Of a DNA stretch of 64,000 bases, positions 1 to 7,767 are shown in pieces. Made by a program: the position numbers and the translations under genes. The notes under the pieces are model-generated. The model did not search any database and had not been told where the DNA came from. It saw only the letters and a list, made by a program, of their open reading frames with translations. Numbering within the stretch: position 1 is the first letter of the stretch; every line of letters begins with the position of its first letter. Source of the DNA: an uncultured Sphingomonadaceae bacterium (lineage in GTDB: Bacteria; Pseudomonadota; Alphaproteobacteria; Sphingomonadales; Sphingomonadaceae); assembly GCA_937995515.1 (NCBI GenBank), contig CALKJZ010000019.1, positions 1-64,000 of the forward strand, written 5' to 3'.

Positions 1-198
1 GCGCCGGATCGAAGACCTGGTTCACGGTCTCGTTCCAGAGGTCCCCCGGATCACCGAATCGACCGGGCCGGCTGGCCACGCCTCCAGCTGGCACGTCCGA
101 GGCTCGGCACTCCGGCCCGAAACGAACGCCCCCGGCTGCGCGGGCACCTCGGCCGCACAGCCGAGCCCAAGGACAAGAAGGGCACAGGCGCGGCGCAC
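1..198 (-). pseudogene. Possible secreted protein, cut by the window edge and apparently frameshifted
   Basis: I do not recognise this gene. Reading from a GTG at 198, the frame gives a basic start and a hydrophobic stretch ending in a signal-peptidase-like site (VPAQ), and its third codon positions are very GC-rich down to about position 45. That frame then stops at 22-24. The neighbouring frame carries typical GC3 codon use from about 43 to base 1 and encodes DLWNETVNQVFDPA. The two join if the C-run at about 43-47 had six bases instead of five. Either a real frameshift or a base-call error would explain it. The start is a guess, because no ATG or convincing ribosome site is present. Only the end of a longer protein could identify it. 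Confidence 0.3.
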
Positions 199-552
199 CG
201 CACGGGCGTTGCCGGGCCCCGCCACCCTGTCAAGCGGCCCCGGCAGCCAACGGGGCACAGGGCCCGCCGGAAAGATCGGGAGGCTTGCGGGGGGCCGGGG
301 GCCTGAGGGCGCTCGCAGGGCGGGGTACGAGGGCCTGCAGCCGCCGCCCGGTGGCCTCCAGAATGCAGCCCAAGGATCCAGCCCGGGGATCCAGCCCGTG
401 GATGTGGTTCCGGAATGTGCGGTGGCGGTGGCGCCCGCAGGGTCGGAAATCAGGCGCCACCGCCACCTTCCGCGTGCCCGGGCAGAGCCCGGGCCGGCCG
501 GAACAAGGCCGGCCCGTTCCGAGGGGGGAGGTCGGGCCGTGCTCTGGCCGTC
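199..552. other. Intergenic stretch before radC 3' end
   Basis: I see no credible gene in these 354 bases. Open frames here lack codon bias and are shadows. The only structure I can point to is a strong GC hairpin at 490-516, just beyond the end of radC. Confidence 0.5.
490..516 (-). terminator. GC-rich hairpin downstream of radC
   Basis: A perfect 10-bp inverted repeat (490-499 with 507-516, arm CGGGCCGGCC) encloses a 7-base loop. It lies 36 bases past the radC stop on the minus strand, a sensible place for transcription to end. There is no T-run after it, so a classical intrinsic terminator is not proven. Confidence 0.35.
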
Positions 553-1272
553 TCAAATCCCATCGGCCGCAAAGCCGCAAGGGCGACCGGTTGATATGCG
601 ATGCGCTGATATGCCCGTATCATTGGCCGCGTGCGGCAGGGCGCTGGCCCAGCCGCGCCGGGCGACCACGAGATGGTCGAGCAGCCGCACCTCGATCGCC
701 TCCAGCGCGGCGGCCACGCGCTGGCTGATCGCGCGGTCCTCCGCCGAGGGCGACGGATCCCCGGACGGGTGGTTGTGCACGAGGATGAGCCCGGTTGCGC
801 CAAGCTCGAGGCAGCGGCGCGCCAGCTCGCGCGGGTAGACCGCAGCCGCCGTCACCGAGCCCTTGCCAACCGGCTCGATCCGGATGAGCCGGCGCCCGGC
901 GTCGAGATAGGCCGCGCGCACCTCCTCCACCGGCAGGAACGCCATCTGCGCGCGCAGCGCATGGGCAATCTGGGCCGCGTCGCAAACCAGCGGCCGCTCC
1001 TCCTCGGCGGGTTCCAGAACGGCCGCGATTGCCTCGCGCACCAGCGTCAGGATGGCGATCCCGTTGGCATCGGCGCCCAGCTGGCGCAGCCGCTCGTCGC
1101 TGGTGGCCAGAACCGAGCCGAGCGTGCCGCGCTCGGCGATCAGCCGGTCGGCCACCCGGACCTGGCTGCGCGCCGCACCGAGCAGCCGCATCAGAAGCCA
1201 GCGGTCGCGCGCGCCGGTGCGCGCGCGGCCGGCTGCGGCGATGGCCTGGGGTTGTCCGGCAACAGCGGTCAT
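553..1272 (-). CDS. radC: RadC-family JAB-domain protein
   Basis: A 239-residue protein of the RadC (DUF2466) family. The C-terminal MPN/JAMM metal site is visible as H166-x-H168 followed by SGDPSPSAED ending at D179, the pattern of a zinc metalloprotease-like fold. The N-terminal part carries the helix-hairpin-helix-like region usual in the family (around residues 50-85). The cellular role of RadC is unsettled; the old link to DNA repair is weak. I chose ATG 1272 because upstream codons are an arginine/proline-rich shadow and 239 residues fits the family. About 20 residues after the conserved core (from NDTGISAH) look like an extra tail. Confidence 0.9.
   Translation of the reverse strand: MTAVAGQPQAIAAAGRARTGARDRWLLMRLLGAARSQVRVADRLIAERGTLGSVLATSDERLRQLGADANGIAILTLVREAIAAVLEPAEEERPLVCDAAQIAHALRAQMAFLPVEEVRAAYLDAGRRLIRIEPVGKGSVTAAAVYPRELARRCLELGATGLILVHNHPSGDPSPSAEDRAISQRVAAALEAIEVRLLDHLVVARRGWASALPHAANDTGISAHRISTGRPCGFAADGI
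591..613. repeat. Short interspersed repeat, copy 1 (TTGATATG-N8-TGATATG)
   Basis: A 23-base element with two TGATATG cores sits in the 3' end of radC. A near-identical element lies at 2835-2857 in the HTH regulator gene, matching outside a few bases in the middle. AT-rich words of this length are rare in DNA of this composition, so the match is noticeable, but its meaning is unknown. Confidence 0.4.
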
Positions 1273-1393
1273 GAAAAGGCCCGTTCGGCTCCTCTTTGAT
1301 TTCGTCTGCAAGCCCGGGCCCAAAAAGGCGCCCGGTCCGGCTGTTCGGGCCCGCCCGCGGCATCGGCCCCGCGCGCGGCGGATCCCCCCATGG

Positions 1394-1849
1394 TCAGCGG
1401 GCGCGGTCTGCCGGCTGGTCGCCCGGATCGCGGGCGATGCCGAACGCCACCACCAGCAGGACCGGGAACGACCAGATGACGAGCGTCTCCGCATAGGCCG
1501 CAGGCAGCATCGCGGAGAGGCGGGAGGCCGCAAGATGCACGAACAGCGTCCCGAGCTGGAAGCCCGCCGCCCACATTGGCCAGAACGCCGCCGAACGCAG
1601 CGAAAGACCAGCCAGCACGAGGAACAGCAACAGGTCGACCAGCAGGATCCCGAGTTCAGGGCCGGCGAACTGCCGGCTCTGCGCCACCGGGGTCAGGAAG
1701 GTGGCGGCGGCCACCGCCAGGGCTGCGATCCGTTCCTGCCATCCGCGCCGGGTCCAGGCGTAAAGCAGCGCCCACCCCAGCAGCATGGCGAACAGGATCT
1801 GGGGGATGCTCAGCATGGCACGGAACCGGCGCGCGTCTCCGGCGGGCAT
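1394..1849 (-). CDS. Small multi-pass membrane protein, unknown function
   Basis: I do not recognise a named family. The 151-residue product is strongly hydrophobic, with about four membrane segments (approximately residues 12-32, 42-58, 65-86 and 118-138) separated by short Arg-rich loops, so it should sit in the inner membrane. The start at 1849 has a GAGGGG-like site about 11 bases upstream; an internal ATG at 1816 would give a shorter protein that begins directly at the first membrane segment. It lies 50 bases downstream of the small soluble gene at 1900-2259 on the same strand and may be co-transcribed with it and the HTH regulator. Confidence 0.65.
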   Translation of the reverse strand: MPAGDARRFRAMLSIPQILFAMLLGWALLYAWTRRGWQERIAALAVAAATFLTPVAQSRQFAGPELGILLVDLLLFLVLAGLSLRSAAFWPMWAAGFQLGTLFVHLAASRLSAMLPAAYAETLVIWSFPVLLVVAFGIARDPGDQPADRAR

Positions 1850-1899
1850 CCGGCGGAACCCCTCGGCCCCGCCCCGCCCGCCGGAGACGGCGACACCAT

Positions 1900-2259
1900 T
1901 CAGGCGGCCTCACTCTCCACGAGGCTCAGCCCGAGCCGCGCTTCCTTGGGCGGGTAGGGCGGCTTGTCGATGAAGGGCCCGAAGGCCAGCGGGCCGAGGC
2001 CCAGCTTGCCCTGCACGCCGGAGAAGGCTTCGTGCGCCGCCACCATCTCGCGGCGCGCCTCGCTCAGCGCACCGAGCGCGGCCACCACGCGCTCCATGGC
2101 ATCCTGGCCGACGAGCGCGGACAGGCGGGCTTCCTGGCGCGCGGCGGGAAGCATGCCAAGCAGCGCCGAGGCGCGGGCAATGGCGGCATCGATTGCGTCT
2201 TCGGCCTCGTGCAGGCTGCCGGCGACACGGACTGCAACGTCACGACGGATACGGGGCAT
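1900..2259 (-). CDS. Conserved hypothetical, helical 119-residue protein
   Basis: Function unknown. The protein is Ala/Glu-rich and predicted to be mainly helical over residues 10-85, followed by a conserved-looking loop (GKLGLGPLAFGPFIDKPPYP) that is unusually rich in Gly and Pro. There is no signal peptide or membrane segment. An AAGGAGA ribosome site sits at good distance before ATG 2259, so the start is well supported. It follows the HTH regulator gene by 77 bases on the same strand, and the three genes (regulator, this one, membrane protein) form a plausible small operon. Confidence 0.7.
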   Translation of the reverse strand: MPRIRRDVAVRVAGSLHEAEDAIDAAIARASALLGMLPAARQEARLSALVGQDAMERVVAALGALSEARREMVAAHEAFSGVQGKLGLGPLAFGPFIDKPPYPPKEARLGLSLVESEAA

Positions 2260-2336
2260 CTTCGGTCTCCTTGGTCGGGGGCGGCCGGGGTCGGGCGGCC
2301 GCCCGGTCTCGGGGGGGTGGGGCGTCTCCGGGCCGC

Positions 2337-3095
2337 TCAGGCGCGGAGTTGGGTCAACGCCGCAATGCCCGAGAGAAGAAGCCCGAAGGCCAGCATCGCA
2401 AGGATCGTCACGATCAGGATGCCGACAACGCGCTGGGCGGGGGTCAGGTCATTTGTCCCCCCCCACAGGCGGAAGGCGGGGCCGGACGACGCGGGCGCAG
2501 CATCACCCACATTCCAGCCCCAGGCTGCAGCCGAAGCTGCATCGGCCACTCCATGCGAAGCGGCCGCACCGGCCTCCGGACGGGGCCCGGCGCCAGGATC
2601 GACACGAAGCAGGAGGCGCGGGCCCACGAAGGGCTGGGCCCCTGCCGAGCCTGCCGCCGCGGCTCCGGCCGCAGCGCCGAACGGCTCGAGCGGAAGGCGG
2701 ATCCCTCCACCCGCCGGCGCCTGCCGGCCATCGGCCCCTTCATGCCCCACATCCGCAACGTCATCGGCATCCGCCTTGCTGAAACCTTCGCGCGGAGTGT
2801 CGGCAGGCGGCGCGAGATCTTCAATGCGCGGCGATTGATATGCGAACGCCTGATATGGCTGGGCACCCGAGGCCGCGCGCCAGACGATCGCCGCCTCGCG
2901 CCGACTCGTCACGCCGAGGATCTGGATAGCCTGCCGCAGCCGCGCATCGACCGTATGCCGGGAGATGCCGAGCTGGCGCGCGATCTCCTTCGAGGTCGCG
3001 TGATCGTCGACGAGTTCAAGGCACGCGCGCTGGCCGGCCGTCAGCCGCGCCACGCGTGCCTGGAGATCGAGTTCGGCATTGCGCCCCCGTGTCAG
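2337..3095 (-). CDS. GerE/LuxR-type HTH regulator with C-terminal membrane anchor
   Basis: The product (252 residues from the chosen start) has an N-terminal GerE-type helix-turn-helix at about residues 18-65 (KEIARQLGISRHTVDARLRQ), a long low-complexity Ala/Gly/Pro linker, and a single hydrophobic segment near the C-terminus (RVVGILIVTILAMLAFGLLL). This suggests a DNA-binding domain tethered to the inner membrane. No ATG, GTG or TTG lies at a suitable place. A perfect AGGAGG ends 7 bases before CTG 3095, and a promoter (3129-3157) lies just upstream, so I infer CTG initiation. A GTG about 14 codons downstream lacks a ribosome site and would leave almost nothing before the HTH. It is transcribed away from the DUF3011 gene. 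Confidence 0.75.
   Translation of the reverse strand: MTRGRNAELDLQARVARLTAGQRACLELVDDHATSKEIARQLGISRHTVDARLRQAIQILGVTSRREAAIVWRAASGAQPYQAFAYQSPRIEDLAPPADTPREGFSKADADDVADVGHEGADGRQAPAGGGIRLPLEPFGAAAGAAAAGSAGAQPFVGPRLLLRVDPGAGPRPEAGAAASHGVADAASAAAWGWNVGDAAPASSGPAFRLWGGTNDLTPAQRVVGILIVTILAMLAFGLLLSGIAALTQLRA
2835..2857. repeat. Short interspersed repeat, copy 2 (TTGATATG-N8-TGATATG)
   Basis: Second copy of the 23-base element found at 591-613, here inside the linker-coding part of the HTH regulator gene. The outer 11 and 7 bases are the same and the middle differs. Confidence 0.4.
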
Positions 3096-3128
3096 CGCAG
3101 GACCTCCTCTGGACGTGGAAGAGCTTGA

Positions 3129-3157
3129 GGTATATCCAAGGCCTGTCCGCTTGTCAG
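3129..3157 (-). promoter_or_regulatory. Sigma-70-like promoter for the HTH regulator
   Basis: On the minus strand, CTGACA (3157-3152) is followed after exactly 17 bases by TATACC (3134-3129). Transcription would begin near 3122 and leave a short leader carrying the AGGAGG ribosome site before CTG 3095. The spacing and match are better than elsewhere in this GC-rich region. Confidence 0.55.
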
Positions 3158-3264
3158 CATGGTCTGCCAAACTTTCGCGCCCCCATTGCGCGCGGCCAAG
3201 CCTTGCGCCATTTTGCGTGCAGGAGCACCGCGGGCAGCAACGCCGCTTGCAGCAACGCCGGCCC

Positions 3265-3312
3265 GCAGGTGGCAGCCGCAGGCAGATGGCAGGTGGCAGC
3301 CGCAGGCAGATG
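3265..3312. repeat. Perfect 24-bp tandem duplication
   Basis: Two identical 24-base units (3265-3288 and 3289-3312, each ending GGCAGATG) lie head to tail in the leader of the DUF3011 gene. A shorter imperfect repeat (GCAGCAACGCCG, twice) lies just before, at about 3234-3260. The region is the divergent control region between the HTH regulator and the DUF3011 gene, so copy number could affect spacing of control sites. Confidence 0.8.
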
Positions 3313-3330
3313 AAGGGGAGGCAGGGACAG

Positions 3331-4356
3331 ATGCGGACAGCGCACGAAGGACGGAATAAGGGACAGGCTGGTCGGGGCGCCCGCCGCGCGGGCCTCATTG
3401 TGGCCGTGATCGCAGCAGCGGGCACTGCCACCTCGCCCGCCTTCGCCCAGGCTGCCCGGCCGACGCCGGTTCCAGCGCCCGAGCGTCCCTCGACGCGCCC
3501 GATGCCGGCGCCCGGGCAGCCCTCGACGCGCCCCACGCCCACGCCCGCGCCCGAGCGGCCGTCGACGGGCCCCATGCCGATCGCGCCGGCGCCGGGACAG
3601 CCCGTGCCGCCGAGCACCATGCCGGCGCCCGCCCCGGCGCCCAGGCCCACCTACTTCGCCGGCTCGGTCAAGTGCGAATCGAAGAACAACAAGAGCCGCA
3701 CCTGCAGCGCCCGCTACACCGAGGGCCGCGTCGAGATCGTGCAGGTCCACGGCGGCAGCTGCGTGCGCAACCGCAGCTTCACCTATACCAATGACTCGAT
3801 CACGGTGACCAGCGGCTGCCGCGCCACCTTCGCCTATGGCTATGGCAACCACCGGCCCAAGGCCTCGTCGAAATCGAGCGCCCTGCCGTGGATGCTCGCC
3901 GGCGCCGGCGCCACTGCCGGCATGGTCGCCCTCATCAACAGCGGCGACGACGACAAGGCGCCCGAGGCGAGGCCGGCGCCGCCGCCCGAGCCCGCGCCGG
4001 CCCCCGCGCCCGCCCCCGAACCCGCGCCGCCGTCTGCCACCCAGCCGCCGTTTCCGGCTCTGCCGCCGGCACGGATCGAGGCCAACACCCAGTTCCTCAC
4101 CGCCGACCAGCAGCGCAGCATGCAGACCTGCCTGCTCGAGGGCGCGCGCCAGACCGGGATCACCGGTGGCAGCGTGTTCCGCTTCGATGCCATGGAAAGC
4201 ATCGAGCAGGGCAGCGGCGGCTGGCGCTTCCGCTTCCGCGCCACCACCACCCACCCGGACCGGCAGCGCCAGTTCTCGATCTTCTGCCGGGCGACCCCGA
4301 GCTCGATCGTCGAGTTCAGCGTCACCCCGGTCGCGCTCGCCCAGGCCCAGCCCTGA
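3331..4356 (+). CDS. Exported Pro-rich protein with DUF3011 domain
   Basis: A 341-residue protein with an N-terminal Sec signal (hydrophobic 20-38, cleavage near PAFA-Q40). A Pro/Ser/Thr-rich repeat region follows (about 41-107), then a DUF3011-type domain (about 110-172) with four cysteines at 115, 125, 144 and 163 that could form disulphides outside the cytoplasm. A hydrophobic, glycine-rich segment at 184-203 may be a membrane anchor, followed by another Pro/Glu linker and a C-terminal globular part. ATG 3331 was preferred because GGAGG lies upstream and the signal peptide then has a normal length. It faces the HTH regulator gene across about 235 bases. The function of DUF3011 is not known to me. 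Confidence 0.75.
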   Translation: MRTAHEGRNKGQAGRGARRAGLIVAVIAAAGTATSPAFAQAARPTPVPAPERPSTRPMPAPGQPSTRPTPTPAPERPSTGPMPIAPAPGQPVPPSTMPAPAPAPRPTYFAGSVKCESKNNKSRTCSARYTEGRVEIVQVHGGSCVRNRSFTYTNDSITVTSGCRATFAYGYGNHRPKASSKSSALPWMLAGAGATAGMVALINSGDDDKAPEARPAPPPEPAPAPAPAPEPAPPSATQPPFPALPPARIEANTQFLTADQQRSMQTCLLEGARQTGITGGSVFRFDAMESIEQGSGGWRFRFRATTTHPDRQRQFSIFCRATPSSIVEFSVTPVALAQAQP

Positions 4357-4363
4357 AGGCGGC

Positions 4364-4972
4364 TTGCGGGGCGGCAGACCCACGGGCGCGGCCGCGCCAG
4401 TTCCATGGCGCGGCCTGCCCGTCGGGCCGTACGACGTCATCCTCGCCGACCCCCCCTGGGCCTATTACGGCCAGCAGGACAAATGGGCCGCGGCCGCGAA
4501 ATTCTACCCGACCGCGCCCGACACGGCGCTCGAGACCCTGCCCGTGCCGGCCCTCCTTGCGCCGCGCGGCGTCCTCTTCCTGTGGGCCACCTCGCCGCGG
4601 CTCGATGCCGCGCTCCACCTCGTCCACTGCTGGGGCCTTGCCTTCCGCGGCGTGGCCTTTGTCTGGGTGAAGACCCGGGCCGATGGCACGCCCGTCGGCG
4701 CGCAGGGCATCCGCCCGTCGATCGTCAAGCCGACAACCGAGCTGGTGCTCGCGGCAAGCCGCGTGGCGCGCGGTCGGCCCATGCCGCTTGCCGACGAGGC
4801 GGTCGCACAGGTGGTGATGGCGCCCCGCCGCGACCACAGCCGCAAGCCCGACGAGGTGGCGGCGCGCATCGAGCGCCTCTACCCCGCCGCCCGGCGGCTG
4901 GAGATGTTCGCGCGCGCACAGCGCCCCGGCTGGGAGGCATGGGGCAACGAGGTCGGCCGCTTCGCCTCCTGA
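4364..4972 (+). CDS. MT-A70 family adenine N6-methyltransferase
   Basis: A 202-residue protein with the MT-A70 catalytic signature DPPWAYY near residue 29 and the downstream FLWATSP and KPTTELVL regions seen in bacterial family members. The expected reaction is SAM-dependent N6-methylation of adenine in DNA or RNA; the substrate cannot be read from sequence. No ATG or GTG is available in frame. TTG 4364, eight bases after the DUF3011 stop, gives a natural length and suggests translation coupled to that gene. No restriction endonuclease gene is next to it, so it looks like an orphan methylase. Family call is secure, start moderately so. Confidence 0.85.
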   Translation: MRGGRPTGAAAPVPWRGLPVGPYDVILADPPWAYYGQQDKWAAAAKFYPTAPDTALETLPVPALLAPRGVLFLWATSPRLDAALHLVHCWGLAFRGVAFVWVKTRADGTPVGAQGIRPSIVKPTTELVLAASRVARGRPMPLADEAVAQVVMAPRRDHSRKPDEVAARIERLYPAARRLEMFARAQRPGWEAWGNEVGRFAS

Positions 4973-4994
4973 TGCCCCCGGCCTCCCGGTGCCC

Positions 4995-5615
4995 CTAGTC
5001 GCGCGCGGCCACGCCCCACTCCGTCCAGCCGGCAAAGCGCGGCGACCTCTCGAGATAGCCCTTCCCCCCCTCGAGCAGGCGGAAGCCCGCCGCCTCGATC
5101 GCCGGGGTCACCGGCCGGGTCAGGTGGCAGCCGCCCGCAATCCGCTTCCAGAGCGGCTCGATGCGCGCCTGGGTGCGCGCCACCTGCGGATCGGGCGCAA
5201 GGCCGTGCTCGAGGAACAGCAGCCGGCCACCGGGCCTCAGCACCCGGCGTGCCTCGGCCAGCGCGGCCGCCGGATCGGCAACCGAGCACAGGGTGAAGGT
5301 CACCACCACCGTGTCGAACCGCTCACCTGCAAAGGGCAGCTCCTCGGCGATCCCCTCGTGCACCCGAACCGGCAGGTCGAGCTCCCGGGCCCGCCCGCGC
5401 GCCGCGCGGGCGAGCTCGGGGTGCGGGTCCACGCCGACAAGCGTCGTCACCGCCTCCCGGTCATAGAGCGAAAGGTTGATGCCACCGCCGCAGCCCAGCT
5501 CCAGCGTGCGGCCGCGCGCGGCCGGCACCACGCGAAGGCGCCGCTTCATGAGCGCGCCCTGGCTGCACGCGATGCGGATGAGGCGGGGCAACACGTGCCG
5601 GTCCCAGAAGTGCAT
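4995..5615 (-). CDS. Class I SAM-dependent methyltransferase
   Basis: The 206-residue product has the SAM-binding glycine loop LELGCGGGINL (about residue 38), the acidic end of strand 2 (VGVDP) and a Methyltransf_11-type C-terminal half (FTLCSVADP, VLRPGGRLLFLEHG). The family includes small-molecule and lipid methylases, and the substrate is unknown. ATG 5615 gives a complete domain. It is convergent with the MT-A70 gene, 22 bases apart, and is divergent from the dipeptidase gene. Confidence 0.85.
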   Translation of the reverse strand: MHFWDRHVLPRLIRIACSQGALMKRRLRVVPAARGRTLELGCGGGINLSLYDREAVTTLVGVDPHPELARAARGRARELDLPVRVHEGIAEELPFAGERFDTVVVTFTLCSVADPAAALAEARRVLRPGGRLLFLEHGLAPDPQVARTQARIEPLWKRIAGGCHLTRPVTPAIEAAGFRLLEGGKGYLERSPRFAGWTEWGVAARD

Positions 5616-5696
5616 GGGGCGAGGCTCTGCGCCCGCTGCCGCCCTCCCGCAAGCCCGGCCTTGCAAGCCGGGCCCGGACGCGCCACCACCGGGCGC

Positions 5697-6944
5697 ATGA
5701 AGCTCGTCCTTGCTGCCGCCCTGCTGCTGGTTGCCTGCGCCGATGCCCAGCCCGCGCCGCCGCAGCCGCTGCCCGCCGAAACCCCCGAGCAGCGCGCAAG
5801 GCGCATTCTCGCCGAGGTGCCGCTGGCCGATGGCCACAACGACTGGGCGATCAGCCTGCGCGCGGGCCTCGGATACGAACAGGCGCTCGAAGCCGATCTC
5901 AGCCGCGATCCGTCGTCGCGCACCCCGCCCGGCCACACCAGCATCCCCTGGCTGCGCGAGGGGCAGGTGGGCCTGCAGCTCTGGTCGGCCTATGTCCCCA
6001 TGAGCCTCCCGCCGGAGGACGCCGTCCGGCAGAGCTTCGAGCAGGTGGAACTCCTGCATGCCATGTTCCGCCGCCACCCGGAGACCTTCGCCTTCGTCAC
6101 CACCGCCGACGAGGCCGAGGCCGCCTTCCGCTCCGGCCGCATTGCAAGCTTCATCGCGTTCGAAGGCGCGCACCAGGTGGCCGACGACATTGCGACGCTG
6201 CGCCGGGCGCACCGGGCGGGCGTGCGCGCCATGACGCTGACCCACAGCCGCCCCTCCGCCCTGTTCGACAGCGCAACCGCCGACCCGAAGCACAACGGCA
6301 TCGCGCCGGGCGCGCGCGCGATGATCGAGGAGATGAACCGGCTGGGGATCCTCGTCGATCTCTCCCACGTCTCGCCGGCCGTCATGCACCAGGTGCTCGA
6401 CATCACGAGGGCGCCCGTCATCTTCTCGCACTCGAGCGCGAAGGCGCGCACCAACCATCCGCGCAACGTGCCCGACGACGTGCTCCGGCGCGTGGCCGCA
6501 AACGGCGGCATCGTCATGGTCACCTTCGTTCCCGCCTTCGTGAACCAGGCCCGGGCCGACTGGCAGAATGCCCGCACCGGCCAGGCGATCCTCGCCCAGG
6601 ACCAGGGCCCGGCCGGCGAGGCGCGGCTGAAGTCGTGGGAGGCGGCCAACCCGCGACCCGAGGCGACGCTTGCCGACGTGGCCGACCATATCGAGCATGT
6701 GGCGGCGGTCGCCGGGCACGACCATGTGGGGATCGGCGGGGATTATGACGGAATCCCCGATCTGCCGACCGGGCTCGAGACCGTCGCCACCTATCCGGCG
6801 CTGTTCGCCGAGCTCGCCCGCCGCGGCTGGTCGGATGACAATCTGCGCAAGCTCGCCGGCACCAACTTCCTGCGCGTGCTGCGGGCGAACGAGGCGGTGG
6901 CCGCAGCGCTCAGCCGCACGGGCCCGGCACCGCCCGCCCCCTAG
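5697..6944 (+). CDS. Membrane dipeptidase (peptidase M19) lipoprotein
   Basis: A 415-residue zinc dipeptidase of the M19 family. The metal ligands are visible: H47-x-D49 in ADGHNDW, the bridging glutamate in FIAFEGAH, the histidines in DLSHVS and FSHSSA, and the aspartate in GIGGDYDG. The N-terminus is a lipoprotein signal with the lipobox LVAC (Cys14), so the enzyme should be lipid-anchored and act in the periplasm on dipeptides. ATG 5697 starts this signal directly. The family is common in sphingomonads, often in several copies. The neighbours do not suggest a specific pathway. Confidence 0.9.
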   Translation: MKLVLAAALLLVACADAQPAPPQPLPAETPEQRARRILAEVPLADGHNDWAISLRAGLGYEQALEADLSRDPSSRTPPGHTSIPWLREGQVGLQLWSAYVPMSLPPEDAVRQSFEQVELLHAMFRRHPETFAFVTTADEAEAAFRSGRIASFIAFEGAHQVADDIATLRRAHRAGVRAMTLTHSRPSALFDSATADPKHNGIAPGARAMIEEMNRLGILVDLSHVSPAVMHQVLDITRAPVIFSHSSAKARTNHPRNVPDDVLRRVAANGGIVMVTFVPAFVNQARADWQNARTGQAILAQDQGPAGEARLKSWEAANPRPEATLADVADHIEHVAAVAGHDHVGIGGDYDGIPDLPTGLETVATYPALFAELARRGWSDDNLRKLAGTNFLRVLRANEAVAAALSRTGPAPPAP

Positions 6945-6978
6945 CGCCCGCCCGCCATTCCCGAACGCCCCCAAGGCC

Positions 6979-7623
6979 TCAGGCTTCGAAGTCGGGCTGC
7001 GCCTCGGGCCGGGCGGCGGCGAAGGCAGGCAGGGCCGCGCACGCCGCCTCGGCCGCACAGATGCGGGGGAAGGGGCCGAGCTCCACCCCGAACCGCCGCG
7101 CATTGGCCAGCTGCGGCACGAGGCAGATGTCGGCAAGCGTCGGCGCGCTCCCGAGGCTGAACGGCCCGGCCGAGGCCCGGATCCGCGCCTCGTAGGCGGC
7201 AAGCCCCTCGGCGATCACGCCGGCCGCCCAGGCGCGCGCGGCCCCGGCTCCGGCCAGCGCCTCCACGCGCTTCAGCACCCGCAGGTTCTGGATCGGGTGG
7301 ATGTCGGCCGCGACAAGGAGCGCAAGGCTCCTTGCCTCGGCGCGGGCGCGGGCGCTGCCGGGGAGCATCGGCGGCGAGGGACAGGTCTCCTCCAGCCATT
7401 CGAGAATGGCAAGCGACTGGGTGAGCAGCGTGCCATCGGCCAGCTCGAGCGCCGGCACGAGGCCCTGCGGGTTGCGGCTGCGCCACGCCGGCCCCGCCTG
7501 CGCGCCGGTTCGCAGGTCGATGGCCTCGGTGGCATAGGCCAGCCCCTTCCATGCAAGGCCGATCCTCACCCGCCACGCAGCGGTGGAGCGGAAATAGGAA
7601 AAGAGGCGCAGACCGACCGGCAC
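6979..7623 (-). CDS. maiA: Maleylacetoacetate isomerase (GST zeta class)
   Basis: A 214-residue glutathione S-transferase of the zeta type. The N-terminal thioredoxin-like domain begins LFSYFRSTAAWRVRIGL, matching the Ser-x5-RVRI active-site signature of maleylacetoacetate isomerase, and the C-terminal helical domain is complete. The enzyme converts maleylacetoacetate to fumarylacetoacetate with glutathione in tyrosine breakdown. I chose GTG 7623 because it places the conserved motif at the usual distance from the N-terminus. The other tyrosine-catabolism genes (hmgA, fahA) are not adjacent. A different zeta-class GST role is possible. Confidence 0.8.
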   Translation of the reverse strand: MPVGLRLFSYFRSTAAWRVRIGLAWKGLAYATEAIDLRTGAQAGPAWRSRNPQGLVPALELADGTLLTQSLAILEWLEETCPSPPMLPGSARARAEARSLALLVAADIHPIQNLRVLKRVEALAGAGAARAWAAGVIAEGLAAYEARIRASAGPFSLGSAPTLADICLVPQLANARRFGVELGPFPRICAAEAACAALPAFAAARPEAQPDFEA

Positions 7624-7767
7624 CGTCCGCCGGTAGCAGCCCTGGGACGACACCTGTGTGACAATCCTGCCACAGCGCTGGTCAGAAAGCGGCGCCTCCC
7701 GGCCCCGGGCGATTGCCTGTGCCCGGATTTTCGCCATGTTGCAGCGCCGAAAGAGAGGAGCTCCCCG

